Shown here: in pieces, positions 10,908-22,930 of the stretch
Layout: every line of letters begins with the position of its first letter
How positions within the stretch are numbered: position 1 is the stretch's first letter
NCBI GenBank assembly: GCA_035610365.1
Contig: CM069439.1
Span: forward strand, 17,993,533 to 18,057,532
Origin: Aquatica leii
Lineage: Eukaryota > Arthropoda > Insecta > Coleoptera > Lampyridae
Reading direction: 5' to 3'
Length of the DNA stretch: 64,000 bases
Position numbers and translations under genes: made by a program
The notes under the pieces: generated by a model
Told to the model about the DNA's origin: nothing
Databases searched by the model: none
What the model saw: only the letters and a program-made list of their open reading frames with translations

Positions 10908-12585
10908 ATGCCACGCGAGTGTAAATCATCCCGATAGCTTCTGCTATGTCTGCGGGGAATTAACTTTAAAAGCGCAACGAAAACCCCTTTCTCCGCTTGT
11001 TAAAACAGCTTATAAATTGTACTTTGATTGTCAAGTTGGCGACCAGGACAAGACTTGGGCTCCATCAGTTTGCTGTACGACTTGTTACAGTAGTTTGACC
11101 AAATAACTCAAAGGTACCCGTAAATCAATGCCATTTGCTGTGCCCATGGTTTGGCGTGAACCTCGCTGTCATCTTACAGATTGTTATTTTTGTATGACTT
11201 CCACCGTCGGGTTTTCGAGCAAAAGTAAGCATACAATTCAGTATCCCAATATTCCGTCAGCTCTAAGACCTGTTCCTCATAACGATACTTTGCCAATCTC
11301 AGAGCCCCCAAACACTTATACTCTAGAGCCGGAAATTGATTTATAAGGCTCTAAGCCACAACCTGGGGCTTCGAATGATACGTTCAATGATGATGAAGAG
11401 TATTCCGCAGATTTAGTTTCTCGGCAACCTCACCTCCTTACTCAATCGGAATTAAATGATCTTGTCAGGGATTTGCAGTTACCCAAGACTAAATCTCAGC
11501 TCCTAGGATCGCGACTTCAACAGTGGAATCTCTTAGAAAAGGGAGTAAAAATATCTTCTTACAGGACCAGAGCAACCCTGAAATGTATTTTCTCAGAAGA
11601 TAAAGGTTTAGTGTTCTGCCCTAATGCAAATTTATGGATGACAGAGCTACAGATGCCATGTGACCCAGACAAACGGAGACTGTTTATAGACTCATCAAAA
11701 ATAAGCTTAAAAGTTGTCCTGTTGGCAAATGGGAATGACTTCCCATCAGTTCCAGTTGCATACTCTGTTGATATGAAGGAAACATACGAAAACATCTTCA
11801 GAATCCTTGATAAAATTAGTTATCATGATTATAAGTGGAAACTTTGCGCTGACTTCAAAGTTGTTGCTCTACTCACGGGCCTGCAATCAGGATTCACAAA
11901 ATATTGCTGCTTCCTTTGTGAATGGGATAGCCGAGCCCGAGATAAACATTACATCGTACGGGACTGGCCTCTGCGAGAAAATCTTATTCCTGGTCAGAAA
12001 AATGTCGCCAACAATCCTTTGGTTCCGAAGGAAAATATTTACTTACCACCTTTACACATCAAACTTGGATTGATCAAGCAGTTTGTGAAAGCAGTGGACA
12101 AGACAGGTGGCGCATTTTAATTTTTAAAAACTAAATTTCCTCGTGTTAGCGAAGCTAAAATCAAAGAAGGCGTTTTTGTTGGTCCCCAGATTAGACAACT
12201 CTTCCAAGATTCGACGTTTATTGAACACCTAAATCGAAAATAAAAACGAGCTTGGCTTGCATTTCAAAACGTTTGTAAGAACTTTCTGGGTAACCACAAA
12301 TGTGAAGATTATGTCGCTCACGTCGAGGAACTGCTTTTAACGTACAAGGACATAGGACGTAACATGTCTCTTAAAGTTCGCTTCCTTCACTCGCATCTGG
12401 ACTTTTTCCCTGAAAATTTAGGAGCAGTCTCGGATGAACACGGGGAACGGTTCCATCAAGACATTGCTAAGCTGGAGAAGAGATTTTCAGGGAAGTGGAA
12501 TGCAAGCGTGTTGGCGGAGTACTGCTGGTTTTTGAAACGAGAGAGCTGTACTTCAGGGTATAAAAGGAAAGCAAGCACCAAGTAA
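10908..12585 (+). pseudogene. Putative transposase of the CACTGG transposon, copy 1
   Basis: The frame begins MPREC at 10908 and ends KRKASTK at 12585, about 555 codons. It is broken by a 2-bp deletion near 10927, stops at about 11104, 11344, 12118 and 12241, and other shifts. The order is an N-terminal region with CxxC pairs (about 10930-11190, including CYFC), an acidic linker, then LFIDSSKISLKVVLLANG (Asp 11689-11691), KLCADFKVVALLTG (Asp 11851-11853), KYCCFLCEWDSR, and a very conserved SDEHGERFHQDI segment (Glu 12436-12438). I know this protein from many arthropod genomes as an uncharacterised repeat protein. Two Asp and one Glu could form a DDE-type centre; that is inference. Confidence 0.75.
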
Positions 12586-12767
12586 CGATAAATATCTTTT
12601 TATTTATTACTGTTTATAGGTAAAATAGTTCTTTTTCCCATTTAAATTAAATTCATGTCCATATATTTATTATTATAATTATTATTATCGTTCGATAAAT
12701 AAATTATAATTAATTTATCGAAAAGTGGTAAAATTAGAGATTTGGGGCTCCCTCGAAAATGGTGGGT

Positions 12768-12874
12768 GATGGAAGAAAACGGAAGACATATTTGGAATCA
12801 GGACGTCATTTTACATAAGAATCACCCGGAATAGTGTCAGGGCTCGATAAAAAATATTTTTTTGCAGACCAGTG
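12768..12874 (-). repeat. Right terminal inverted repeat of CACTGG transposon copy 1
   Basis: It is the inverted counterpart of 10344-10450 and ends GCAGACCAGTG at 12874, followed by ATTAT. It is more diverged than the left end, with an A/T insertion near 12849-12863. Confidence 0.85.
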
Positions 12875-12879
12875 ATTAT

Positions 12880-15800
12880 TGCACGAATTTAAACCAATAA
12901 ATACATTTTTGTGTAGCAACCAATGAAATTGTTAACAACGAAAAATTTACCGATATTGCACTACTAGATATAACAGTAAATTAGTTCAAATACTTTAGTT
13001 TTTTAATTTATTTATAATTTCATCTTTTTTATAAATATACAATTAACAAAAAAACGATTTCGTTTGTTAATGAGCAATTAATAATCTCAACAATGCTAAT
13101 GCGGTTGATCGTTTCACTCGCTCGCAACGTTAAAGTGCCTTGATTAATAATCCCTATCATAAACAAACTTGTTCGTTAAATTACTATTAACAATATAGCA
13201 TTCTAAATTCAATTTAAAAAATATAACTACTGGAAACTTGACAAGAAAAATATAATTTACTAAAAAAATTGTTTGAGAAAAAATAAACAGCAATCATTTT
13301 ATATTTTTTTGTTAAAACCATAGATTGTGTAGTCACAAATACAATATTTGATCATAAAAACATACACAAACATAAACAGGTAGACTCAACTAAAACTTAA
13401 GGATCCATTATGGACTTATTAAATACTAAAGAATAAAAATATTTAAGATACAAATGTAACGTCACGTCTTATGACTAGTTTTCATATCATAGCTGTATGA
13501 TCTAAAGGCAATAAATGATGATTATTATTATTAATAATAATGAAGCTTCTATTATATTCAAATAGAAAAATAAACCTTAGCAGCTGTGTAGAAAAAGATG
13601 ACAAAATTTTTCGAATGTTGCGGGTTTTAGGTCCGGGGCGGTTTTATGCTGATCGAGGTTCTAGACGGCAACAAAAAATGAGGCCCTTTACCACCAAGTT
13701 AAAAAAAATTACGTTCAATAATTGCTTATAAAAAAAATTAAATTAAGATGATTGTATGAGTTATATAATAAAAAATATTAACCTATTAATCTCAAACTCT
13801 TTTGGACCACGGGCTCTTTTTCATAGTCAAATCTTGCCTACGGACCCTTGAGTGAAAAAAAATTACAAGTTTACCTTTGATGTATTGAATGGTAAATGGT
13901 GACGTAAAAATAAAATATAAATAAAACATTTTGTTGAAGAAGTATTTATTGTCTTACGTGCAAAAGCTGAAAAAATGACCTAAAATAAAGTACCATAAAC
14001 GGAGTTATGCCGGTGCTCAGTGAAGACGGGGTGGGTTATATTCAAAATTTCGTAATTGTTTTGGAAAACTTAAACGAAAACAAAAAAAAGTCAAAATCAA
14101 AGGGCGCCAACGGCAAATCCACTTTAAATAGATACACTCAAATTACCTTAAGAGTGTATCACAAGAAAAATCTGCATTGATCAAAAATTTATATACGCGA
14201 AGGCGGATTGAATAAAAGCTTTGTTACATTTAACAATTTAACATTTATTACATAATTAAAATAAGATTAAACAATCAATAAAACATAGTATTACATAAAA
14301 AACTTTAAATCAATTTCACACAAATAAAAACTTTAAACAAAACTGAATAAAAAAAACATGATTAAAAAACAAACTAAATTAAATTTTTTAAAGAGAAAAA
14401 AAAATAATGCACGGCCGTGTACGCATAATAAAAAATAAGATATTTAATAAAATCAAATGAATTCCGTAATTGTATAGAACAAACTTGACAATCTTAAATT
14501 ATGGTACGCAAAATAAGAATATCTTTCTTTCTTGCTTTTACTTTATATGTCGATATAACCCTTTAGACTTTGGTTACATTACGTCTTTTAATTTTAGGGC
14601 ATAATAATAATAATAATAATAATTAAAATTAGCACACATAAACACCATAAATGGTTTGAATCATCAAAATATTCAGTATCTATCAATGAACTCTCATAAT
14701 TAATTTCAAAGCTTTTTAATCACTCGCGAATAAATAACTTAATCGGTAATCAATAAATACCTTGACTGTTTGTTTGTAAGCGAGCTCCTGGTTAGCCTAA
14801 GCCAGTTGGGGTCGTCTAGAACCGCAATAGGGTACCACAACCATATGAACAATTTACCGTCGGAAGATTTCTCAATGAACCGCCACCAAGGCGAAAAATG
14901 GGATTGGGAAACACAAACTTACGCACAAACCCCCGATACGTTAATACGAAATCAAACCAGAAACCAGTGAAATTCAATAAACCGTAAATGTTTTACGAAA
15001 TAGGAAGGTTTTTCCACTCAAACGATTTACTGTACCAATTGTTAAAGACTTCGGTGGTAATTCTTCATTTAAAGCCAAGAATGAATTTAACACTCGCGAT
15101 ATTTAAAACATTTCGAACGACTGTCAACCAACTAACTTCCTTTTATCACCAAAATTACTTATATATATAAACTTATTCAACTACCATTTCCACAATAGCA
15201 GTGTTAGAAACTTCATGAAAGAAAACCATACCACCAAGAAGTGCAAAAAGGATGCAAACAGATTAAATTACGTTACAAAAGTAGTGTTGGGCCACGGTGT
15301 TTGTTTCTGCGTAAAAATGTCAAATTCACAAAATATTAAATTACATTACGGCCATAAAGATTAAACTGTCTAATAAATTATAAAAATGACTTCATTCCCA
15401 CGTTATTTCATCGAACTCACACAAAGAAGTCAAGTACAACTATACTGAGAATGCACTTAAAACAAAGCATTTTTAAATAAACTTAATATAAACAAACTGC
15501 TAAAATATTTTTAATTACAATTATATCTCGGAAGGAAAATATAAATTACCACTGGAATTTTAATCAAACAAAGAAAAATGCCAAATAAACACAGAAGACG
15601 GATGATTCAACAGCTTAATAAATTTTGAAATAAATCAATACAAAATTTTATCCACAACTTTGAATTATAACGTTGAATTTAAAAACGTAAAATAACTTCT
15701 TAAAATCAATCTAAAATCAATAAAACAAACCCAAAATACATTAAATGAACGTCAATTCAAATACTGGGTCTTTCACGAAAATAATCAAACCACTTTAAAC

Positions 15801-15890
15801 GACGGTTACAATTGAAATGATAATTTTTGTTTTAAAATACAAAAAAAGTTTTTAATCACTTGAACTTGAATGAACCTGACGGGATGTTAT
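12880..15890. other. AT-rich stretch, simple repeats only
   Basis: I see no coding similarity. It contains a short AT microsatellite, (ATA)n at about 14600-14624, and a mixed ATT/AAT run near 13515-13541. The short frames at 13540-13731, 14770-14970 and 14988-15170 resemble nothing known to me. Confidence 0.5.
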
Positions 15891-15894
15891 GAGT

Positions 15895-17000
15895 GTATCC
15901 ATGTCCGGCTCAATGTTTGTGAGTAGCAACCGTAAGTTTGACTACTTGCAAAACGATTCAACATGTAGTTGGAAAGATCCAAGTGAAGAATGTCCTTAAA
16001 CTTTTGGTTAAGGTTTGAATGAAGCGTCCTTAAGTGTTGAAAATAAGCAAACAAATCTTCATCTCTATTTTCTTCTGCCTAAGTCTGCTTGTACAGCAAA
16101 AATTTTGCAACAAACGCAATTATTACTCTCCAGGAATTCAAACACTGAATCAAAGAGCAAATAGAAACGATTCAAACATGCACTTTTAGATAACCAACGT
16201 ACTTCTGTGTTAAGTAGTAAACGATTATATTCATCATCATTTTCCAAATAAAGTTGAGCAAATAATCTCTCATTTAAGGCTGTCCTTTTGAATTTATAAA
16301 TTGCTCTAATGACATAATATAGTGATTTATGCAAACGTTCACTAATGTTTTTTGACACCAAATGATGTCGATAAACCACACAATGTACCGATTATACATT
16401 CGGTATAACTTTTTTAAGTATGTCAGAAAACCCCGGTGTCGTTTTACCATTGCCGGAGCACTGTCAGTAGCAATGGAGATATTAGTCAAGTGTATAGCTT
16501 TTACATCGAAAAATCTTATTTCTGTAAATAACGTTTCACCTTTCGTATCAGTTTCCAAACATTTAGCAAATAACAATTCTTAGGAATTTTTCTTTTTTTA
16601 CAAATCTCACATAAACTAAAAGTAAAACTTTGTTTCCTGGTAATGTTGACTCGTCAAGCTGTATCGAGAATTCAGATGTTTTTAAGTAGTCACATAAAGA
16701 GTTTTCTACACACTGAGCTATTTTGTCGATCCTTCTTCATACAGTATTATATAATTCAGTGGAATTCGTTTTTATAATATCGAAAGCTGGTTTGAACATA
16801 GCCACCGACGTGTGTAAAACTTTGTGGGTTCCTAAAGTTTTCTGTGCTGACAAAAATGAAAAGTTAAAGTTTTTGCTCAAAAAAGTAGTCAGTTTGAAAA
16901 ACAATGATATCAGAATGTTTACTCTTATAACATAAGAATAAATATTAATCCATATATTAGTGACGTAACCACAGGGGATGGGGACAAAAAACAAAAACTA
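15895..17000 (-). pseudogene. hAT-type transposase, ZBED5-like, decayed
   Basis: Reading the minus strand from about 16760 gives RRIDKIAQCVENSLCDYLK, SEFSIQLDESTLPGNKVLL (a catalytic Asp region), VYVRFV, then AIHLTNISIATDSAPAMV with the second conserved Asp, YRHHLVSKNISERLH, and LLLNTEVRWLSKSACLNRFY (the conserved hAT C-terminal W region). It ends in LDLSNYMLNRF near 15960. These segments, in this order, are those of the ZBED5/SCAND3-like hAT transposases common in insects. At least two frameshifts (near 16400 and 16570) and stops inactivate it. The BED zinc finger expected upstream is not seen. No TIR was found. Confidence 0.85.
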
Positions 17001-17595
17001 AAGGGTAAAGAAAACGTTTGCTACATTGTTTAGTCACATATCAAATAGTTTCAGCAGTATATGTTCAAACGGAACACCGATAATACATAAGCCAAATCAG
17101 TTTGTAGAACTCTGGCAATAGTTCTTTCAGTAACTTACATGGTTGATAAAACTAATAATTTCATCAAAATCTGAAAGAACTTTTTTCGAGGTTGTAAGAT
17201 GATAAAAAATATTGATTTGCAAAACAATAGTTTTTTTGTCGTCTGCGTAAAAGTTTAACTAGCATCTAGCCTACGTACAATACGTCGATAACGAGAAAGC
17301 TTCGGTAGGTCTAGTTTGAGAGAAGTTTTTTGTTAACAGTTATCCAAAACTCTAAAAACGAATCTTGTTTTCTAAAAAAATCCGTTAGTCTTTAAAGATA
17401 CAAGCATAGTAATTGAAACGACAACATTTTTTTATAAATAGTTTTAATTCGTATATCGATTTAATAATAAAAAAAACTGAAATGAGATAGGAAACCATTT
17501 GCATTTGCTTCAATTTTAACCTTTTTAAATTTTACCAGTTTTGACATTAAACCTACAAGACTCAAATAATTTATCAAAATAGAGGTTATAGACCC
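17001..17595. other. AT-rich stretch without recognisable gene
   Basis: No frame resembles a known protein, and no clear repeats or termini were seen between the hAT remnant and the RTE-like element. Confidence 0.5.
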
Positions 17596-17853
17596 GTGGG
17601 TGATACCTATAAAGTGAAAAAAAGTGAAAAAAACCAAAATCCAGCCTGGAAATCAGCAGAAGCATTTCCAGTACCTAGCTGAAGCACATAGGAAATGATC
17701 CTGGACTGGTTTAAGTAAAGACAGTGAAGGTATCGACTGTCACATAGCCACCTCTTTGCAGAGGCAAAGGCAACGGAAAACCACTCCATCACAACTCTCT
17801 AGTACAATAAGCATGAAAACTTTCAAATCAAATGGGTTCCCGGCAGACCTCAG

Positions 17854-18545
17854 ATGGTCAGAGGCTGCTACGAGTCTCCAAGTTCTCTGCGAATTTGTAC
17901 GTGGAATGTATCAAACAGAAAAATGAATAATTATATACAGGAGATGAATAGGCTGAACATCAATCTAATAGGAGTAAGCGAGATGAGATGGCCTAGTTCC
18001 GAGGATTACACAATTAGTGAGCACCAAGTATATTCCTTTAAAAATAATAACGGGTTACACCAAAACTTAGTAAGCCTCATAATTGACAGCAGAATATATC
18101 AATCAGTAAATAATTTTGTGGTTATTTCTGAGAGAATACTTTTACTTCAACTAAACACCAAACTTGTACAAGTCAATATCATGCAGATATATGCACCTAC
18201 GGCTGACAAACGTTATGATTCAGCAGAGAGTTTTTACCATGACCTTCGACAGACACTCAGGTAGTTAAATAAAAAAGATATCACAATGATTATAGGCAAT
18301 TTTAACGCTACATTGGAAAAGAGGAGCGGTAATAAACTTGTTAAATCATGCGGACTTGGGAATACTTAATACATTTTTCAAAATACCAGCCTGTCGGTTA
18401 TATACCTGGAAATTACCTGGATCACATAATAAGTAATCAGACAGATTTTATGCTGGTCAATAGACGTTATCAAAACATTTTCACCGCGGTAAAAACTTAC
18501 CCCGGCGCTGAGATTTCGTCAGATCACATCCCGTTGGTTGACTAA
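17854..18545 (+). pseudogene. Endonuclease domain of RTE-like element 1
   Basis: The frame from 17854 encodes SLRICTWNVSNRKMNNYIQE, NINLIGVSEMRW, LLLQLNTKLVQVNIMQIYAP and AESFYHDL, the APE-type endonuclease fold (TWNV with the metal-ligand Asn, SExRW with the metal-binding Glu, and YAP). A stop occurs at 18262-18264. The sequence goes on with MIIGNFNAT (normally GDFNA, so the catalytic Asp is Asn here) and, in a shifted frame (18348-18545), SSDHIPLV, the terminal SDH motif. This enzyme nicks target DNA to prime reverse transcription. Stops, frameshift and the Asp change make it inactive. Confidence 0.85.
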
Positions 18546-18708
18546 ATTAAAGCTTATATTGTTAAAAATAGAAGAATCTTAATATGACAAAAAAAAACTA
18601 AAAAATCCAACAATAAAAAAAAATGTCTGGAAAATTAAAAACCAGCAACACTATTGAGGAAGTGTATACCAAAAATTGATGAAATAATATCTGTTGTGAA
18701 ATCTTCAA

Positions 18709-19874
18709 GTGATATTATTCTTAAGCCTGACTCCTGAAATACTATATCTAATGGAAGAACACTGGAAAGTAATAGACAAGAATCAAGGAAAATGCCTAGA
18801 AATAGAAAACCTTGAAAAAAAACCTGACAGTTTCAACATTCATCGTAAAATCAAAGAAGTAAGTGGTATATATAAAACATCTATGGTTGGCCGCCTGCTG
18901 GATGAAAAAAACAATATCATCATAAATAAAGACAAGAGAATTTACACCTGAAAGAAATATATCAGCGTTCTGTTCCAGAATGAGAGAACTGGCGCCCCAG
19001 TAATTAACGCCGACGTTGGTTTATATTTTACGGTAGATGAATTGTGCAAATCAGCCAAACAAATAAAGAATGGAAATGTTCCAAAAGCAGACGATCGTTA
19101 TGCTGAATTTTTAAAATTATTGAACGAGGACGGAATAAAATTTCTAACAAAAATATTTAATTATATTTACGACAGCGTAGATATCCCTCGAAACTGGTTA
19201 AAATCCACATTTATTTCTATAATTAAAAAAAAACAGTGCAAAACATTGCGAAGATTACAGGTTAATTAGCCTCTTGAGCCACTTTCTCAAATTATTTCTG
19301 AAAATAATCCATAAACGAATATATAACAAATGCAAGAAAAATATATCAAATACACAATTCGGGTTCACAAAAGCATTGGAAACTAGAGAGGCTCTGTTCG
19401 CAATTCAGGTCCTGTTCTAGCAATTCAGCGATGTTGGCTGACATGTGTACATCTGTTTGATACATTATCAGAAAGTTTTCGATATGGTCTAGCACAATGA
19501 AATGATAGAAGTACTAAAAACAAGCGGCATCGACGAGAAGGACTTACGTCTTATAATAAATCTGTACTGGCACAGCAAATATCAAAGTGGAGGATGGTTA
19601 CTTAGAAGAAATAAATATAAGACGCGGTGTTAAGCAGGGTTGTGTTTTATCCTCTACTTTATTTAGCTTATACTCGTAGCATATATTTAACATGGCACTA
19701 AAGAATACAGACGCTGGAGTGTCAATCAATGCAGAGAGATTGAAGACTACGTTTAATGAGCAATGGGATCACTTTGTAGAAATGCCGCAAATAAAAAGGC
19801 AAGACCCATTTTCACTAAAATGGGAAATCTATTTAAACGCAGAGAGCTTAAGCTACACACCAAACGGAGTATAA
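18709..19874 (+). pseudogene. Reverse transcriptase of RTE-like element 1
   Basis: Fragments in several frames follow the RTE RT order: linker VSGIYKTSMVGRLLDEKNN (about 18850), LCKSAKQIKNGNVPKADD with DSVDIPRNWLKSTFISIIKK (19042-19269, normally followed by YRPISLL), then SLLSHFLKLFLKIIHKRI, NTQFGFTKALETREALFAIQ, YQKVFDMV and VLKTSGIDEKDLRLIINLYW. MALKNTDAGVSINAERL (19692) continues into the region after the catalytic box. The box (F/YADD) itself is not seen and appears deleted between about 19730 and 19780. The end KARPIFTKMGNLFKRRELKL in another frame matches the C-terminal part. Confidence 0.8.
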
Positions 19875-20224
19875 CTTTGCTTAAATAAATTTAACTAATA
19901 AAGAGATATCAATTTCATTCGAATATACTTACGTAACGAAAGTACGCTATCTGCGAAACAATACAAAAAATTTACTACTTTTTGTCTAAGACTAGGAAAA
20001 TTTGTTGTATGCACTTCATACCACGCATAATACAAAAATAAATTGTTGATTATATGCGCGATTCTTTTATAGTTCATATTATAGACTAGTTGGTGCAGGT
20101 ATCGGCTCTATTGCTATATAGATAAGCCTGATTCACCGTAATGTTATTACTTGTATTTTATACACCTGTTGCATTATTTATTTTAACTTCCATATTAATA
20201 AAAACGTGTCACAATTTTTAAATT

Positions 20225-20355
20225 TTATATTAAACATTGCGCAGACTCCCTGACCGTCCTTCAGGGACCTCATAATTAATTCTAATTTCTCACGGACCCC
20301 CTGAATGATCCCAGGGACTTCTCGGAATCGGTAGGGATCACTTTGGGAACCACTG
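20225..20355 (-). repeat. hAT-type terminus or MITE end
   Basis: On the minus strand this begins CAGTGGTTCCCAAAGTGATC (end at 20355), a start shared by many insect hAT elements and their MITEs. It goes on with GGGGGTCCGTGAGAA. No partner terminus was found nearby, so only one end is supported. Related phrases occur around 13805-13850 (ACCACGGGCTC, CGGACCCTTGAGTG). Confidence 0.5.
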
Positions 20356-21032
20356 CATAGTATTGACAAAATTTCAACTTAGCAAATTTATATTTAGTAT
20401 TGTGATGTAGTACATATTGTGGAATGAAGGAGTTATAGCATAAAAATGGTTCTAATTTATTTCAAAAATTAGTTGGATTAGTATTTCTATTAAATTTTGT
20501 ATACTACTCTTTTAGTTTATATTTGTGTTCCAACTTAAAAAAAAAGAAACAATGCTTTAACGTTTTTTGAATAAAAAAAACACCGCTTTGTGACGGACTA
20601 GGTTACCTGAGTATCTATACGCTAAAAACGTACTAAACGATTAAAACACGGCGCATAAATTGCCTTAGCTCCACTCTTCACACTGGGAACCAAAAGTTTC
20701 TATGGTCTTGATTGTTACAAGGTCGTAGTGATAACACCCGCGGTAATAAAATTAGTGACGAACAAGTTAGATCAAGCCGTAGTGCCTAAAATACGAGATG
20801 GCGACCAAGCATGTACATTTTGTTTTTCGTTGCATTAATGTTTTGAAGATATTTAATTTCAAAAATTGTAGACTCATTTGTTATAAGTATTTCGTAACGA
20901 GAAAAAATAATAAATAGGATCATTAGTTAGTCAACGACTGTCTATATACCAATGAACCAAAATAAACTCATATCAAATATAAATAGGTAATAACAATCAG
21001 CAGAGCTTGAACAGCTTGCGTATTCTTCGTAT
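20356..21032. other. AT-rich 5' flank of the piggyBac gene
   Basis: No gene is seen. The words GTGACGG and AGGTTACC at about 20590-20612 resemble the reverse complement of 22725-22748 downstream of the piggyBac gene, so this may hold the left subterminal repeat of that element. I found no TTAA-bounded left end. Confidence 0.4.
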
Positions 21033-22573
21033 TTGTCAGATGACGGTTCTAATAAGCATTCTGTGCCTTCTGTAGAAGATGAATACGTTCCTCATCTTGT
21101 CGACAAAGATTTGGAAGCATCTGATCTTGAAGTAGAACTGCAGATTGAAACCGAAAATGATGAAAGTGAAATTGATAAACCAACGCAGCTAACCGTTGAT
21201 CCCGTGTCTACAAAAAGCAGAAATATTTCTGAATACAGTGATACTCATCAACTAAGATCTCAGACGCTCAAACGAAATATATTGATCGGTAAACTTGGAG
21301 CATCTCCATCGACCTCTTCTTTGACACCTAAACAGTCCTTTAAATTATTGATGAAATGTGTTCTATACTTTTGAGAGAGACTAACAGAAAAAGAAAAAAA
21401 GATTATAACAAAAAAATATTGCAACCAATTACAGATGAAAATAAGCCACAAGCAAAAATTTTTAGTCCATTTACCAAATATGAGTTGGATTCTTTTTTTT
21501 TTTGAATATTGATTGCAGCAGGTGTAGACAAGTCAAACAGAAAACAAGTTTCCGAAATGTGAAAACTTGATTCTTTGCTTCTTATACGCGCCGCAATGCC
21601 TCGCGATCGGTTTAGATTGTTGTTATGTTATTTGTTTGGTAACCACAATACTTGTGCTAAACGTGCTAAAACTTATGAATGCGTACCCATTGAAAGGTCT
21701 GATTTACAGTGGAAAGTCACCTCAAGAAGAACGACAAAAAAATATCGGGGAACGTATGGTTCTAGATTTAGTCTGTAAATATAAAGGATCAGGAAGAAAC
21801 GTAACAACTGACAGTTTTTGTAGCACTCTGGACCTTGCTAAAACATTGGGTTTATGCAACCTAACTTTAGTAGGTGCCGTCAGAAAAAATAAGGCATTTT
21901 TGCCTAACAAAATGCAAACATATAAAAAAAGGAATGTCAAATCGAATACTTTTATTTATTACAACGACGCGATGATTTGTTCATATGTTTCAAAGAAAAA
22001 CAATGCAGTAATCCTACTATCTTCCATGCATACCACCGGCAAAGTAGAAAAAACTAAAACCGCAAAACCTAAAATTATAAAATATTACAACCAATCCAAA
22101 GGAGGGTTGGATACATTGGACAAAATGTTCGGAAAGAACAAAGAACCAATCGTTGACCCTTGGGGTTTTTTTATAACATGATAGATGTAAGCGTTTTGTC
22201 ATCTTACATACTTCACATGAAGAACAATCCAGCTATCCAATCTACTGACCGACGAAGATAATTTATGAAAGTCTTAGTTAGTGATTTATGTATGCCTGCG
22301 ATTCATAAGCGATGCACAAGTTTAAAAGTACCTGCCAGTCATTTTACAAAAAGTGCAATCGAAATGGTTTTGGGGCGCCAAATATTTAAAAAAGATATTG
22401 CACTTTCCGAAAATCCCGTCCATCGTGTTGCTTTAGAACGTCGTGTAGTAGTTGGGACTTGTCATTTCTGCCAAAAATTTTGCAAAAAAACGATAAACAG
22501 TTGCAACCGATGTTCAACATTTATTTGTAATGAAGATTCTGTAGAAAGAATCTTATGTAGAAGCTGCAACTAA
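21033..22573 (+). pseudogene. piggyBac-type transposase (PGBD4-like), deleted and frameshifted
   Basis: The N-terminal part (21033-21374) is acidic, as in the family. After a frameshift come LLIRAAMPRDRFRLLLCYL (21577-21640), then YSGKSPQEE and LDLVCKYKGSGRNVTTDSF (a catalytic Asp), LTLVGAVRKNKAFLP, VILLSSMH, YYNQSKGGLDTLDKMFGK (another catalytic Asp) and, in another frame, YNMIDVSVL. The C-terminal frame 22265-22573 ends in a Cys-rich zinc-binding tail (CHFC, CNRC, CRSC). The stretch between about 21640 and 21700 is shorter than in the family: the conserved region holding the first catalytic Asp is missing, so the enzyme cannot cut DNA. Confidence 0.88.
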
Positions 22574-22724
22574 GAAGCTAAATAAGTTACCATAAGTATT
22601 TTTTTACGCTTATATTATATGCTTATATTTATTATATCGTTATTTATGTTATTTTGCTCTAATTTGTCAATATAACTAAGTTTTATTGGGACAAGTTTTT
22701 ATATTCCTATTTTTAGTTACGGTA

Positions 22725-22930
22725 CCTGGGTACCCTCCCCGTCACCAAAAAGTGAAAAAGGATCCTTATCTATAAAAAATTAAGAAAGTAGATGAAAACA
22801 TTTATGTAAAAATATAGTAAATAAGACCATAGTAGATGTCCAGGAGAAACACAACATATGCTTCTAAAATGAAAGTGTTCAGCGGTTTAAAAAGGACACC
22901 CGGGTACCCTGGCAATCACATAAAGGTTAA
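22725..22930. repeat. Right end of the piggyBac element with subterminal GGGTACC repeats and TTAA
   Basis: GGTACCTGGGTACCCTCCCC (22721-22740) and CCCGGGTACCCTGGCAATCA lie in inverted sense to each other. The sequence ends AAAGG followed by TTAA (22927-22930), the target of piggyBac elements. Read inward from the TTAA, CCTTTATGTGATTGCCAGGG resembles a piggyBac terminus. Confidence 0.5.

Larger units (their letters stand above)
10344..12874 (+). mobile_element. CACTGG-ended DNA transposon, copy 1 (full length, decayed)
   Basis: The left end CACTGGTCTGCATGAAAATC (10344) and the right end are imperfect inverted repeats of about 100 bp. Both contain GATTCTTATGTAAAATGAC and the GGTGGGTGATGG/CCATCACCCACT block. 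The element is flanked on both sides by ATTAT (10339-10343 and 12875-12879), a 5-bp target duplication candidate. Inside is one gene on the plus strand. A second copy in opposite orientation (40638-42945) shares the ends and gene. The CACTG terminus recalls CACTA/EnSpm elements, but the protein and the 5-bp duplication do not obviously fit that group. Confidence 0.85.
17600..19880 (+). mobile_element. RTE-like non-LTR retrotransposon 1, decayed
   Basis: A 5' untranslated stretch with the word GGCAACGGAAAACCACTCCA (17767 on) is followed by an apurinic-type endonuclease (17854-18545) and an RT (18709-19874), all on the plus strand. The protein resembles the craniofacial-development-protein-2-like family, which derives from RTE-type elements. 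No poly(A) or microsatellite tail is obvious after 19880. Confidence 0.8.

Noticed and set aside
11559..11795. Minus-strand frame inside the CACTGG transposon
   Set aside because: It is antisense to the conserved LFIDSSK and VVLLANG region of the real gene.
14600..14624. Regular (ATA)n repeat
   Set aside because: Ordinary microsatellite; not a CRISPR or regulatory array.
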